NCBI GenBank assembly: GCA_930367215.1
Contig: OV884057.1
Coordinates: 103,317,284-103,381,283 of the forward strand
Direction of reading: 5' to 3'
Source of the DNA: Pollenia angustigena
Lineage: Eukaryota > Arthropoda > Insecta > Diptera > Polleniidae
Length of the DNA: 64,000 nt
Translations under genes and position numbers: made by a program
The notes under the pieces: model-generated
Told to the model about the DNA's origin: nothing
Seen by the model: the letters and a program-made list of their open reading frames with translations, nothing else
The model's database searches: none
Part shown: in pieces, positions 22,101-34,019 of the stretch
How the letters are laid out: each line of letters begins with the position of its first letter
How positions within the stretch are numbered: position 1 is the stretch's first letter

Positions 22101-25100
22101 AGACGAGTGTTAACGAAGATAAGAAGGAAGTTCAAACAAACCGCTGTAGTTTTTGCCGAATTAAGGGTCATTCCATAGAAACGTGTTTCAAAAAGAAAAA
22201 TCGCGATGAGCGACAAAATGTTCAACAGACAACACAACAAAAGGATAGAATATTTTCAAATATCCAGCAACAGCAACCAAAACCTGATGTGATGAGAAAA
22301 CCTACATTTTCTTGCTACGGATGTGGATCACCTGGCGTATATAGGTCAAACTGCCCTTCATGTAATTCTGATGGTAAGGAGAGCACGCAGTATTTGTCCT
22401 TTAACACAATTTCGTCTACTATTATTGGACATTTACTACCAGCAGCTCATGTGGAGTTCTACGGTCTTAAAGGAGAAGTTATATTTGATAGTGGAGCTAA
22501 AACCAGCGTTGCCAGCTTGGAACTAAAAAATATACTCACTTTAAATAAGTGCATTTTTCAGGATGTTAATGCTGAAGTCACCCTGGCCGATGGTTCCGTT
22601 TCAACGAACAAAGTGATGTCCACAATTTGCGATGTATCAATTGGTAAAAGGGTACGCAAAATAAGACTTATATGCTTACCGAATGCTACCAAAAACAGAA
22701 CACTTCTTGGTGCCGATTTTCTCGAACAAGCTGGTATTGTGCTCAACATGGCTCAAAGATATTGGTATTTTGAGGATCAACCCAAACAAAAGTTCGCATT
22801 CGTAAATTCAAAATCAACACCAATTTGTTCAATGCAGGTTAACGAGGAAGCTTCTCCATGTACAAAAGCGGTAAAAGAGATGTCGGCATTTATATCATTC
22901 GCCGAGAGTAAAAACGTTCTTATACCTCTCCATGGGACTCCAAAATTCATTAAACCAAGGATATATTCTCCACCCTTACCAAAGACTCCAACTTTTTGTT
23001 ACCAAGATGACCCAACATATGCTATTGAGAAGTTATTGCAGGAAAAATTTAAGGCAAGTGGTTTAATAAATCAACAAAAATCGCCAGATCGTTCCGATTA
23101 CTCCCCACAATACATTCAACCAATGTTTAAAAGAAAAACGCATATGAATGAAAATTTTTCCAACACCGTAACATCACCAATCAAAACACGCAAAGTAGAA
23201 GACACGGATGATTATTTTACACCTTTATTTTTCCTGGATATTAAAATATTAAAAGAATCTGATGGTATAAATCTAAATGCTAACCAAAAAGCCGAGCTAG
23301 ACAGAGTTTTAATATTAAATAAATCCGTATTTGAAGAATCTACCGGCGTTACACCGTATGCTAGCCATCGTATACACACTGAGGATCATGATGCTATTGC
23401 AATTCCTCCTTATCGTTTGTCTCCAGCTAGGAAAGCTGTTCTCAAAAGCGAGGTTAGTAAGATGTTAAAATCCGGAGTAATTGTTGAATGCCAATCTCCA
23501 TGGGCTGCTCCCGTAGTTATGGTGCCCAAGAAAACTGGTGGAGTTCGTGTATGCATAGACTACCGTGAACTTAACGCAATCACAAAACCAGATCGTTACC
23601 CCTTACACGGGTGGATGACATATTGCATGAGGCTAAAGTAACTAGTTATATGTCAACAATTGATCTACAAAGTGGTTACTGGAAAATAGGAGTTCACACT
23701 TCAGATCAAGACAAAACCGCTTTCGTTACACCCTTTGGTATGTACAAATTTACCCGTATGCCATTTGGCTTACGAAATGCTCCTGCAACATTTCAAAGGT
23801 TGATTGATCGCCTAAAGACCTCTCTAGGCGAAACCGTATTTCTGGCATATTTAGATGACATAATTGCATGCTCTTCTAGTCTAGAGCAGCATCTTCGTGA
23901 TCTACATAGTATTTTTCAGCGACTAAAGGAGTTTGGTCTCAAAGCAAACCTGGGAAAATGCCGTTTTGCATGTGATGAGGTAAAATACCTAGGGCATGTG
24001 CTTACTCCACAGGGAATAAAAACAGACCCAGAAAAAGTATCAGCATTGTATAACCGCAAAGTACCCCGAAATATCAAGGAATTATTATCGTTTCTGCAAG
24101 CGTGTTCCTGGTATCGCCGATTTATACCCTCATTTGCTGATGTGTCGAAGCCTTTATCAGCCCTGTCAAAAAAGAATGCTATATGGCACTGGGGTCCGGA
24201 ACAACAAAACTGCTTTGATTATCTCAAAACCTTATTAACATCAGCGCCAATACTCAAACAAGCTATTGATGGTGAGTCATTTATTCTGAAAACGGATGCT
24301 AGTGGTTACGCACTGGGGGCAGTTTTGCTCCAGGGGGAGGGCCACAATGAACATCCAATAGAATACGCAAGCAGATTATTATCCGATGCAGAACGGAATT
24401 ATTCTACTATTGAACGTGAAGCGCTAGCAATTGTTTGGGCTGTACAAAAATATCGTGGATACATTGAAGGAGCCCCCATAAAACTCGTCACTGACCACCA
24501 GCCCTTAAAATGGTTGATGAAACTCAGAACGCCTACAGGACGTCTAGCCCGCTGGGCTCTACAGCTACAACCTTTTGATATCCAAATTGAGTATAAGCCA
24601 GGTAGGACAAATGTTATTGCCGACACTCTTTCTAGACCACCGTGTGAAGACAATCATAGTGAAGCAGAAGCTTGTGAAATTTGCTCATTTTCTATTGAGA
24701 TGCCAAGGAAAAAACTCAAGTGAAATAAGACAAAGCCAACTTAATGATCCTCAACTGATGACAGTCATAAAATGCCTTGAAGATAACACCGAGGACCTAA
24801 TCTACTGGTCAAAAAGAGGATACGTTATGAATAATGGCGTCCTTTATTGCTACACGCAAAGAAAAAACATGGTTGATACAATCAGAATCGCAAACTATCA
24901 TTAATGTTTGTGGTTATGATTGTGTCAAACACGACTTAAGTAACAATATATGTTCAGAATAATGTTATAGCTAATTATTGTCTCAAACATATTATTATGT
25001 TCAGAAGAAAAACGCAAACGATTATTCAAACCATGTTTCTATATTTCCTAACACCATGCAACATGTCTATTTTAACATGTTATATGATTGTCACAATAAA

Positions 25101-27108
25101 ACCAATAAAATGTTCAATATCAAGAATATATTTTTTATTAAAAACACATATATAATTCAAATACATATAAAATATATACATATGTATATTAAAAAATAAC
25201 ATTAAATACATCAATTTAGCACTTGTAAAAGTAAAGTAAAGACAAACTTACTTTTTTTCTATTAAAAAATCCACTATTTTAATACACTCTGGAACAGCAA
25301 TTGAAATAATTTCCAAGACGGCTTTAATGTTGTAGGTTTTCTTGGCTGTTAGAAAGGCAACGTTATTGCATATTTATACTTGATTATAATTTTATATTAA
25401 TAACTTAACTGTTTCAATAAACTAATTTATTTTGTAAGTTTTGCATCGCAGCATGGCCTTTTTCTCCCGAAAAGCTTCTTAATTATTTTGTAATCATCCA
25501 TGTTTACCGATTAACTGATGCTCGCGGACGGAAGAAATTTTGTTTCTTTATAAACACACACTGTTGGTTCTAACAATAAATGTTTGTTCATTTAGATAAT
25601 GTATTTTAAAGCAAACAAAAATTATGGTATTAAACATACCTTTTGTGTGCAACTAGTATTATGATTTTATATGTATAGTTGAAAATATATTTATTATAGC
25701 AGCAAACCTTTCCCATAATTTAATATGTTTAGCTAGATCAGAGTAACTTTTTAGGTGTAAAACACCATTTAATATGATTATAGTGATTTTAAAAATGTTA
25801 CGGACAAAAAATATTTTTTCAAATTATATTAGGACTATAATAAAATTATTAGGGTAAACATATAAGGCAAATATGAATAAAAATGGTCGTAGTGACCACT
25901 CAGTAATCATGTTTTTTCTCTGCGTGTACAGTAATGACGATTCTGAAGATGCCCAACTCGTCATACCTAGTGAAGATAGATCCGACATCCTTAATTACTA
26001 CCATAATGATGAAACCGCCGGTCACTATGGTATTGAGAGAACCACACGTAAAATAACCTCTAGATACTATTGGCCTGGAATAAGAAAAGACATTGAAAAA
26101 CATGTAAAGGAATGTATAGAATGCCAGAGATACAAGGCAACAAACTTTAGACCTGCAGGTCTTTACCAAACGGTATCATGTAACCAAAGATTTGAGGTAA
26201 TTGCAATCGACCTCTTTGGACCCTTGCCTATCACTCCAAATGGGTTTCAGTGGATTTTTATAATAGAAGACATTGCTAGTAGGTGGGTTGAACTCTTTCC
26301 CTTAAAAATTGCTACAGCTGAAGAATGCGCTAAAACTTTAATCAACGAAATATTTTTACGGTATGGTATACCTAGGAAAGTTATCAGCGACAACGGCGTT
26401 CAATTTGTTTCAGCTGTAATGCAGAAAGTCGTTTACTGCTTAAACATTGAACATACACTGACTCCTGTTTATCATCCTGAGGCAAATCCAGTTGAACGTA
26501 AGAATCGGGATATGAAAGCCCAACTTGCCATTTTAGTTGGAAATAATCACAAGGCCTGGGATGGAAAATTACACAGCATTCGCTTCGCAATGAATACGAC
26601 GTTATGCCAAAGCACAAAATACACAGCAGCTTTCTTAACATTTGGTAGAGAGCTACGCACACTCGATGATGTACAACATGACGTAAAAACTATAATTCAG
26701 TCTGAAAATTTCAATGCCGAAATTACACCATTTCTACAAAACCTGGTTAATGTTCTTAAGGACGTCAAAGAAAATGTCTACAAGCAACAAGACCACAACA
26801 AACAAAACAGCAATAAACACAGACGTAATCAACCACCATTGGAAATTGGCTCAAGGGTATTGGTAACCACACACGTTTTAAGCAACAGCAACAAAGGAGT
26901 TACGTCAAAATTTGTTCCAAAGCGAGATGGCCCCTATATTGTCATAGGAAAGAAGGGTACAACTTCTTACACCATAGCTCATGAAGATGATTTGAATCTA
27001 CCTCTGGGAACTTACCATGCTTCAGCCCTAACACCAGTAGTGGGGTCAACAAATGAATCTATACAACCCGTAGGCAAAATGAGAACTAGAGGTCGCCCAA
27101 AAAAATGA
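22097..27108 (+). pseudogene. pol: Gypsy Pol: zinc knuckles, protease, RT, RNase H, integrase (broken)
   Basis: 22097-23641 carries two Cys/His knuckles (CSFCRIKGHSIETC; CYGCGSPGVYRSNC), an aspartic protease (VIFDSGAKTSVAS) and the RT start (GVRVCIDYRELNAITKP). A frameshift near 23610 shifts to 23611-24723: STIDLQSGYWKI, PFGLRNAPATFQ, active-site YLDD, then RNase H (KTDASGYALGAVL, IEREALAIVWAV, TDHQPL). A second frameshift near 24715 precedes the linker. The DNA element at 24853-25926 splits the linker before integrase, whose HHCC zinc site (HYGIERTTRK...CIECQ) and DDE core (AIDLFGPL, ISDNGVQF, NPVERKNRD) remain open to 27108. Confidence 0.9.
24853..25926. mobile_element. Non-coding DNA transposon, TA target (copy 2)
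   Basis: CACGCAAAGAAAAAACATGG is mirrored by CATGTTTTTTCTCTGCGTG, with TA on each side (24851-24852, 25927-25928). Excision rejoins the gypsy frame exactly at YCYS. It is 1,074 bp, without a transposase. Compared with copy 1 (16767-18367) it is reversed and has neither the SINE nor the solo LTR. Confidence 0.88.
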
Positions 27109-27155
27109 ATATTTTGATGTCTCATCGGGACGATTTTGACATCAAAGGGGGAGAC

Positions 27156-27569
27156 TGAAGCAGTTCATTATTTCTTTATTTCTTTATACATTTACTTTTC
27201 GTTTTCTTTATTATATAGTGTTAGTTGTGAATTCTACTATTTTAAATTCTTTTTTTAAACTTAACGGAAATTCAACGTATTTTAGTTAAATACAACCATG
27301 TCAAATAATATTAATACCTTTTTTATACAACTTTGTTTATGTTTATTGTTAAGTACTTATTTTTACACTCATGTTAGAAATTAGTATAAAAGCAGCACGA
27401 AATGCATGAATAAAGTCACTTTGCTTTCTGCCTTCAACCAATCAACAACTTTGTTTAGTACTAGTTTACCGGACGAGTTGGAAATTCTTTGAAGTTCTTG
27501 AAGAAAAGTATTATTAAATAAAACGTTTGCGTTTAAATCGTCGATTTGTTCAATTAAATGAACAGTTCA
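27156..27569 (+). repeat. Gypsy 3' LTR
   Basis: Preceded by the polypurine tract at 27144-27155 and nearly identical to the 5' LTR. The termini TGAAGCAGTTC and GAACAGTTCA match. Confidence 0.9.
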
Positions 27570-28081
27570 TATAATCTTCGAAACAAGATTATTACAGAAT
27601 TGATTTATATAAATCATATCTTGAAAGTAGAAAATGTTGTTATTGTATTATATTTTTTTTTTAAATTATATATTTATAAATATCTTTTCCATTTGCGTAA
27701 GTGTCACAATATTATCATTGAAAACGATATAGTGTAGTCTAGTGGAAAAATACATAAGAGAGACAGCGGCTGTTCTATAAAAGAAATCGAAAATCCAGAG
27801 TAATATCGGATTATTAAGAAATTAAGGGTTTAACGATGCCTTTAAGTAATACAACGATATAGAGTTAAGATGAAAAATGTTATGCATCAAAAAAAGAAGA
27901 AGCCATAGCGGATGGAATGGAAGATTTTCCATAGTATTTTTTTTGTAAAAATAATATTTTTATTCGTTATTCTCCTCGATTAATCGAATAATTTTGTAGT
28001 TTTAATCGTTTGATCGAACGAACAGAAACCATTATTTGAATTATTCGAACAAAGTTGAAAGGCGAATAATTAACAACTCTA

Positions 28082-29155
28082 GTATGTATGTATATTCGCA
28101 TGAAAATAGGCATATATCGATGAGTATCGACAAATCGATGGGCCTGGCTATAAAGCTGGCTACGTTACTGTCTTACAGCTAACAGCATTGAAATATTGCA
28201 AAGATAAAATAATGTTTAAGTTTTTTTTTGATGAAAAATGGCAAGTTCCTCCCCAGCAACTTAACAGCAAATTTCCTATCAAAACCGAAGTTGTGGACTC
28301 AATCGGTTAACCGATAAATTTCTACCCGATTAACTGATCGGGTTTTTTTCGATTAACGATTAAACCGGCTAAATTCAGTCGATTAACCGATGTAACAAAA
28401 ATTTCAATATTTTGTGGTATGTATTATAACAAATTTTTTTGTGTTTTTATTTATTTGTTTCGTGTCATAATCAGAGAACGGCTTTGTGCGATTGCGAAAA
28501 ATTCGCATTAAATCAACAACATCAAATACACTCATTTGTGTTCATGCAATCAAACTTTCTCAGCCACACACATCGGTGTTGTTTTAAAATTCATTCAAGT
28601 CATGCATCGCATATTGGCTTTGCCATTCATACCATACCATGTTTAGCTTCGTTCGCCAATTATTGCTTTGGTAAAAAACATATACAAAGAAAGAAAAATA
28701 CACAAAAATCATTGCTCTGATGACTACTCAGCAGCTGAAACAATTTCCGTAGAAACAGAAGACGTTTGTATTTTTTATCATTTCTTAAAAAGTATAGTAG
28801 TTCTGTATGTACAATGTATTGTTGTTAATGTTTCTTGTTACACTTTTAAAAGATAACCTGCAAATAATATGACTCATAATTGATATATGTACAAAATGTA
28901 TGTTTAGAAAATATTTTTTTATACAAACAAATAAGGTGTTCGTGTTCAGTGATCTTCATTTAATACATTTTCCGCTGACTGGTGACTAAAATTACAATGT
29001 TTTTCAATGTTTTTATCTTCATTATCGATCAGCAGGAATGTGGCGAAAAATGGGTTAATTGTTTGATTGTAAACACCTTTTTTTGTTTCACATTTATCAT
29101 ACATACTTCTCATATCAGTCTTTTAACAGAATTAACCGAAATTATCTAAGTTTAT
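28082..29155. other. Non-coding, with CGATTAACCGAT palindromes
   Basis: No supportable gene. 28295-28395 holds several CGGTTAACCGAT and CGATTAACTGATCGGG words in both orientations, resembling the flanks of the hAT-like foldback. They may be a second, degraded copy. Confidence 0.45.
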
Positions 29156-31290
29156 TATACCCTTCACCACAGGTGGAAAAGGGTATATATAAGTTTGTCA
29201 TTCCGTTTGTAATTTCTACAATATTGATCTTAGACCCTATAAAGTATATATATTCTGGTTCCTTATGAGGAGAGAAGTTGATTTAACGATATCCGTCCGT
29301 CTGTCCGTCTTACGTTTGATATGTGTTTACGGATGTGGGCGGGATTGGAGAAGTGGGCGTGGTACCTCCCATACAAAAAGTATTAAAAATTGTATAAAAA
29401 CCTGAATTTTTGACTGTAATATGACCTATGGTTACGCCTTATATATCAGAAGATCGGATATTTTTAATAGAAAATATTTTTTGAAAAACTCGGGAAAATC
29501 GGCTTAGATACGAAAAAATTATGACAAAAATATTATTTTTTTTTTGAAAAATACTCATTTTCGGGAACCATGGATCTTCCCGAGTCAAAGTTTTATAACT
29601 AAAATAAGAAAATAACCAAAATAATTTCTTCTTTAACACGTCGGTATTAAAGTTATGACCAAAATACTGAAATCCCAAAAATTACTCTTTTTTATACCCT
29701 TCACCACAGGTGGAAAAGGGTATATATAAGTTTGTCATTCCGTTTGTAATTTCTACAAAAGTGATCTTAGACCAAATAAAGTATATATATTCTGGGTCCT
29801 TATGAGGAGAGAAAATGATTTAAAGATGTCCGTTCGTCTTACGTTTGATATGTGTTTTTAGGAGACTCCAGACATGATAGCGGCTAGGTTGTTTTACATT
29901 TATGTCACACATAGTCCACCATTTCTGGCTATTGAAATTCAGCCAGATCGGTCCAAAAATGGCTGAGATATGACCAAAAAACCACGACTGCCTCTAATTT
30001 TTCCAAAAAATCCCTTGTGGTTGTTGTATTTTTATTACTTTTTTCTGTATTTCTGAAGAACGGCTAAAGCCAAAGTTTTCAAATTAGGTACAAACATTAA
30101 GGTTATAAATGCACACCATCTTACAAAATGTGGGCGGGGTTGGAGAAGTGGGCGTGGTACCTCCCATACAAAAAGTATTAAAAATTTTATAAAAACCTGA
30201 ATTTTTTTACTGTAATATGATCTATGGTTACGCCTTATATATCAAAACATCGGAAATTTTTAATAGAAAATATTTTTTGAAAAACTCGGGAAAATCGGTT
30301 TAGATACGAAAAAGTTATGACCAAAATATAAATTTGTTTTGGAAAAATACCCATTTTCGGGAACCATAGATCATCCCGAGTCCAAGTTTTATAACCAAAA
30401 TAACTGGCAAAGTTCTTCTTTAACACGTCGGTATATAAATCTGTCAAATCGGTTAAGAAATAGCAGAGTTATGACCAAAATACTTACTTCCCAAAAATTA
30501 CTCTTTTTTATAATTAAGTTTGTTTTTTATACCCTTCACCGAAGATCCTTCACCCTATATACTATATATATTCTGGGTCCTTATGAAAAGCGAAGTTCTA
30601 ATCCGGTTGTCGTGTCCTCTCCCCCCCCCCCCCCCCCCTTCGCATTTGTTTACATATACTAGCATAATGCCCAATATGATTTTCGTTATTACCCTTCTTT
30701 ATTATATCATATATTTAACGAAATAATTTTAACAAATAGAAACTAGGAATTTTTGTGTTTTTTGCTACTTAAAAACTCTCCAAAAGAGATAAATCTACGT
30801 TATGACAACAGTGCCTTTACCAAAAGAAAACAACCAAAAAATGTGTTGAGTTGTAAACAGTAAACGGTTCATATTTCATTTTAATGATATTTAAACAGCA
30901 TTCGTTCATGGTTCAGTTGTCTAGGGGGTGTATTAAGTGAGAAACTGTGGGTTTCCTGGTTCGAATCTTGGTTTTTAAAAAAGAAATTTTTTAATTTCAA
31001 AAGATTTTGTTATTCGTGCTTGAGTTTATAAAAATATTAAAAAAAAATATTTTCTTTTTAAAAAACCAAGATTCGAACAAGGGACAACTGAACCATGAAG
31101 GAACGTTAATCGAATATCATTAAAATGAAACATGGCACATGGTTAAATCAAGTTCTCTCCTAATAAGGACCCAGAATATATACACTTTATAGGGTCTTAG
31201 ATCAATATTGTAGAAATTACAAACGGAATGACAAACATATATATGTATACCCTTTTCTACCTGAGGTGAAGGGTATAAAAAGAGTAATTT
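29156..31290. repeat. Inverted cluster of a dispersed 'ACCCTTCACC' repeat family
   Basis: ATACCCTTCACCACAGGTGG followed by AAAAGGGTATATATAAG and GTTTGTCATTCCGTTTG starts copies at about 29157 and 29695, and a reversed copy ends near 31282. Shared blocks (GTGGGCG, TACCTCCCATACAAAAAGTA, GAAAAACTCGGGAAAATCGG) recur in each and continue reversed to about 31830. No protein is encoded. A pure C18 run lies at 30621-30638. Confidence 0.75.
30870..31133. repeat. Foldback with tRNA-like GGTTCGAATC motif
   Basis: CATTTTAATGATATT and CATGGTTCAGTTGTC on the left are mirrored by GACAACTGAACCATG and AATATCATTAAAATG on the right. The inner arms contain GGTTCGAATCTTGGTTTTT and its complement. The B-box-like word suggests a tRNA-derived sequence that became palindromic. 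Confidence 0.7.
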
Positions 31291-31976
31291 TTGGGATTTC
31301 AGTATTTTGATTATAACTCAGCCATTTTTTAACCGATTTGACGGATTTATGTACCGACGTGTTTAAGAAGAAATTTTCCAGTTAGTTGGGTTATAAATCT
31401 TGGACTCGGGAAGATCTATGGATCCCGAAAGTGGGTATTTAAAAAAAAATTATTATTTTGGTCATAACTTTATCGTATCTGAACCGATTTTTCCGAGTTT
31501 TTCAGAAAATGTTTTCTACTAAAAATGTCCGATCTTTTGATATATAAGGTCATATTTGATATATATAGGTCATATTACAGTCAAAAAGTTCAGGTTATTA
31601 TACAATTTTTGAAATTTTTTGTATGGGAGGTACCACGCCCACTTCTCCAACCCCGCCCACATTTTGTGGGTTGATGTGTATTTATAACTTGAATGTTTGC
31701 ACCTAATTTGGAAACTATGGCTCTTGCCGTTCTCCAGATATACAGAAAAAAGCAATAAAAATACAACAACAACAAGGGATTTGTGGAAAAAATTAGAGGC
31801 AGTCGTGGTTTTTTGGTCATAATCTCAGGTTGATTGTTTTTAACACAACTGCTTTAAAATTTAGCAAAAATCATCGAAGTTCTTAGCTTTTAAAAAAATA
31901 TTCATATGTATATGTACTAAGAAAGTTTAAACACTTGCTATAAAAAATTTTTTTCATCTAAAAATTCGTAGTTTTT

Positions 31977-32692
31977 AAAGGCTAGATAACACTATTATAC
32001 TTTGTATTAATACATGTCAAAAACTCAAGTAATATGACAAAGTGTGAAAGAGTGAATGCAATGTGTCACGAAAATGACAAGTGTTATGAAAAATGTTTGA
32101 CATCCCATACGACTTCATCGGTTTTCGAAAAATTTCTAAAGCCTAGATTACACTATCTCACAAGTCTTACGTATTCCATAATACTTTGTGAGATAGAAAT
32201 CTAATGAGTTTTGTTGCGAATGTCAAAAAATCTAATGTAACAAGACAGTTTGTGTTCACAGCATCACACGAAGTATAAACACTCACACATGAAATAAAAT
32301 GCAACCCTGATCCAATGAAAAGCATTATTGTGTAGAAATTTTTCAAAAAACGATGAAGTCGTATGCGATGTCAAACTTTTTTCATAATACTTGTCATTTT
32401 CGTGACACATTGCATTCACACTATCACACTTTGTCATATTACTTGAGTTTTTGACATGTATTAATACAAAGTATAATAGTGGAATCTAGCCTTAAGCAAT
32501 TATAATTTTCATTGGATCAGGGTTGCATTTTATTTTATGTGTGAGTGTTTATACTTTGTGTGATGGTGTGAACACAAACTGTAATGTTAAATTAGATTTT
32601 TTGGCAGTCGCAACAAAACTCATTAGATTTCTATCTCACAAAGTATTATGGAATACATAAGACTTGTAAGATAGTGTAATCTAGCCTTAAGT
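31977..32692. repeat. Two interlocked inverted repeats (A-B-A'-B')
   Basis: Arm A (from 31977, AAGGCTAGATAACACTATTA) is mirrored by A' ending at 32494 (GGAATCTAGCCTTAAG). Arm B (from about 32138, GCCTAGATTACACTATCTCA) is mirrored by B' ending near 32692 (GATAGTGTAATCTAGCCTTA). Each arm is ~140-190 bp. B starts before A' and ends after it, so the pairs cross rather than nest. Both share the terminus AAGGCTAGATxACACTAT. Confidence 0.8.
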
Positions 32693-33039
32693 TACATTCA
32701 ACAATTCGAATGGTCCCTACAAGAAATGAATGAGCGAGTAGTCACATTTTTCATTTTGGTGTTATGAAAATGATAGAAAGAAATGTTCGAATGTGACCGA
32801 AAACTTTATTTCGGTCATTTCTTTCTATAATTTTCTTAACACCAAAATTATTGTAAAGCAAGCCACGACCTAAAAATTTTAAATGCAGAAAACATAGTTA
32901 TATTTTAAGTATTTTTCAACAACAAATATAGCACAGATTAAATAAGAATTTTATTAATTTATGTAAAAGTTATATTAAAACATACACATGTATTTACAAT
33001 TATTATAAAATTATGCTTCTATTAACGAAATATAATACA
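32693..33039. other. Non-coding, with small foldback 32753-32851
   Basis: ATTTTGGTGTTATGAAAATG followed by a GAAAGAAATG block is mirrored by CATTTCTTTCTATAATTTTC and TTAACACCAAAAT. The remainder up to the Polinton is AT-rich and featureless. Confidence 0.6.
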
Positions 33040-33087
33040 AGTAGTATAAATATGGGGATTTTGTATATGATTTTTCCTCCCTACGTG

Positions 33088-33271
33088 ATTCCCATAAGGA
33101 GGAATTTTTAAATTTCAATTTCCTCCCTACGTGTTTTCCCATAAGGAGGAATTTTTTCTTCCCATAGGGAGGAATTTTTAAATTGAAATGTTACTTTAAA
33201 CTTAGATATTCTAGATTAATTTTTCAACTTTTTTTTTGCTCCAATGGATTTTTCCATAAGGAGGAATTTTA
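33088..33271. repeat. Iterated CCATA(A/G)GGAGGAATTTT motif near left terminus
   Basis: Copies lie at 33091-33107, 33138-33155, 33161-33177 and 33254-33270, two of them preceded by TTCCTCCCTACGTG, so each forms a small CCTCC/GGAGG dyad. The same array is mirrored at about 52970-53170. Sites for the integrase, terminal protein or an origin factor are plausible. No function is proven. Confidence 0.75.
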
Positions 33272-33486
33272 AATATAAACAAAATAAAAAACTTTTGAGT
33301 AATTTTAAATAAAAAAAGAGAATTATATAAAGATGATTATATTTTCTTCAATGAAGAGAAATTTAAAAATGCGTACAAATAAATTGTTTGAGTATTTTTA
33401 AATAAGATAGAGTAATGTGTAAAATATTTAGAATATGTACCACATGTAAGTATAGAGATTAACTCAATTTGAAAGTTTGCCATTAA

Positions 33487-33495
33487 TATAAAAAG
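33487..33495 (+). promoter_or_regulatory. TATA box for the terminal-repeat gene
   Basis: TATAAAAAG lies about 65 bp upstream of the ATG at 33557. It is mirrored in the right repeat. Confidence 0.5.
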
Positions 33496-33556
33496 GCTTA
33501 GGGAGTGTATTCCACATCATTATTCTAATTGTCACTTTAAAGGAAACTTAATAAAA

Positions 33557-33927
33557 ATGGTAAGCATTTCGTACATAATAAAGGTATATTTAATTATTTA
33601 TTATGTTTTTTTGTTTGTTTTCAGATGTATAAAAAAATTGTGAATATTGCCCAAGGTATTAAGCCTGAGTATATTAGAATAGATGATGTACCTTTAAACC
33701 AATCTTTGAAAATTGTGAATTTTGAATGGAAAGAAACACAATATGGCATAAAAGTCATTGCCAATTTAGACGACAATAAATGGTTTTATCTCCCCAATAG
33801 AATGATAAAATTTTTAAATAAGGAGGATTCATACTTAACTCAAATGAATGATAAAGTGTGGACAATTATTTACAAGGGGCGTCAATTACCAAATGGACCT
33901 GCAATATTCGATTTAAATTATACCTAA
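33557..33927 (+). CDS. Small Polinton protein in left terminal repeat (OB-fold-like?)
   Basis: The exon ATG (33557-33559) is followed by a GTAAGC...TTTTCAG intron (33560-33624) and then a 100-codon ORF starting MYKKIVNIAQGIKPEYIRID. The pattern of alternating hydrophobic strands (LKIVNFEWKETQYGIKVIAN; WFYLPNRMIKFL; WTIIYKGRQLPNG) suggests a small beta-barrel, perhaps a single-strand DNA-binding OB fold, which would fit replication. That is inference from strand pattern only. The copy in the other terminal repeat differs by one residue (Ser to Pro in KED-S/P-YL), so the pair is homogenised or young. Confidence 0.7.
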
Positions 33928-34019
33928 AATCCTTACAATAAAGATAAATATAATAAAAGAAAAACAAGATTTTTTTTTAATTTTTATTACTTTTATTTAA
34001 AATAATTTTACATATAAAA

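Larger units (their letters stand above)
20059..27569 (+). mobile_element. Ty3/gypsy LTR retrotransposon, interrupted and frameshifted
   Basis: Two near-identical LTRs (20059-20476, 27156-27569) enclose gag, protease, reverse transcriptase, RNase H and integrase in Ty3/gypsy order. A purine-rich tract (AAAGGGGGAGAC, 27144-27155) directly precedes the 3' LTR. No env-like ORF lies between integrase and the 3' LTR. I find no clear primer-binding site just inside the 5' LTR and no clean 4-bp duplication. Two frameshifts and a 1.07-kb DNA element inactivate pol. Confidence 0.9.
19372..28081. mobile_element. hAT-like foldback element split by a gypsy retrotransposon
   Basis: TAGAGTTGTCAACCGATTAA (19372) is mirrored by TTAACAACTCTA (to 28081). 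GTATGTATGTAT abuts both ends, consistent with an 8-bp hAT duplication inside a microsatellite. CGATTAATCGAATAATT-like words fill both inner flanks. Only about 1.2 kb belongs to this element, and the rest is the gypsy insertion at 20059-27569. Confidence 0.65.

Noticed and set aside
21746..22240. 164-residue reverse ORF
   Set aside because: It lies antisense across the gypsy gag/pol junction and has no domain features, so it is a shadow.
27109..27155. An env gene downstream of gypsy integrase
   Set aside because: Only about 47 bases lie between the integrase stop and the 3' LTR.
28439..28856. Two forward ORFs (93 and 62 residues)
   Set aside because: No domain, splice context or conservation clue, and AT-driven composition. 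Treated as chance.
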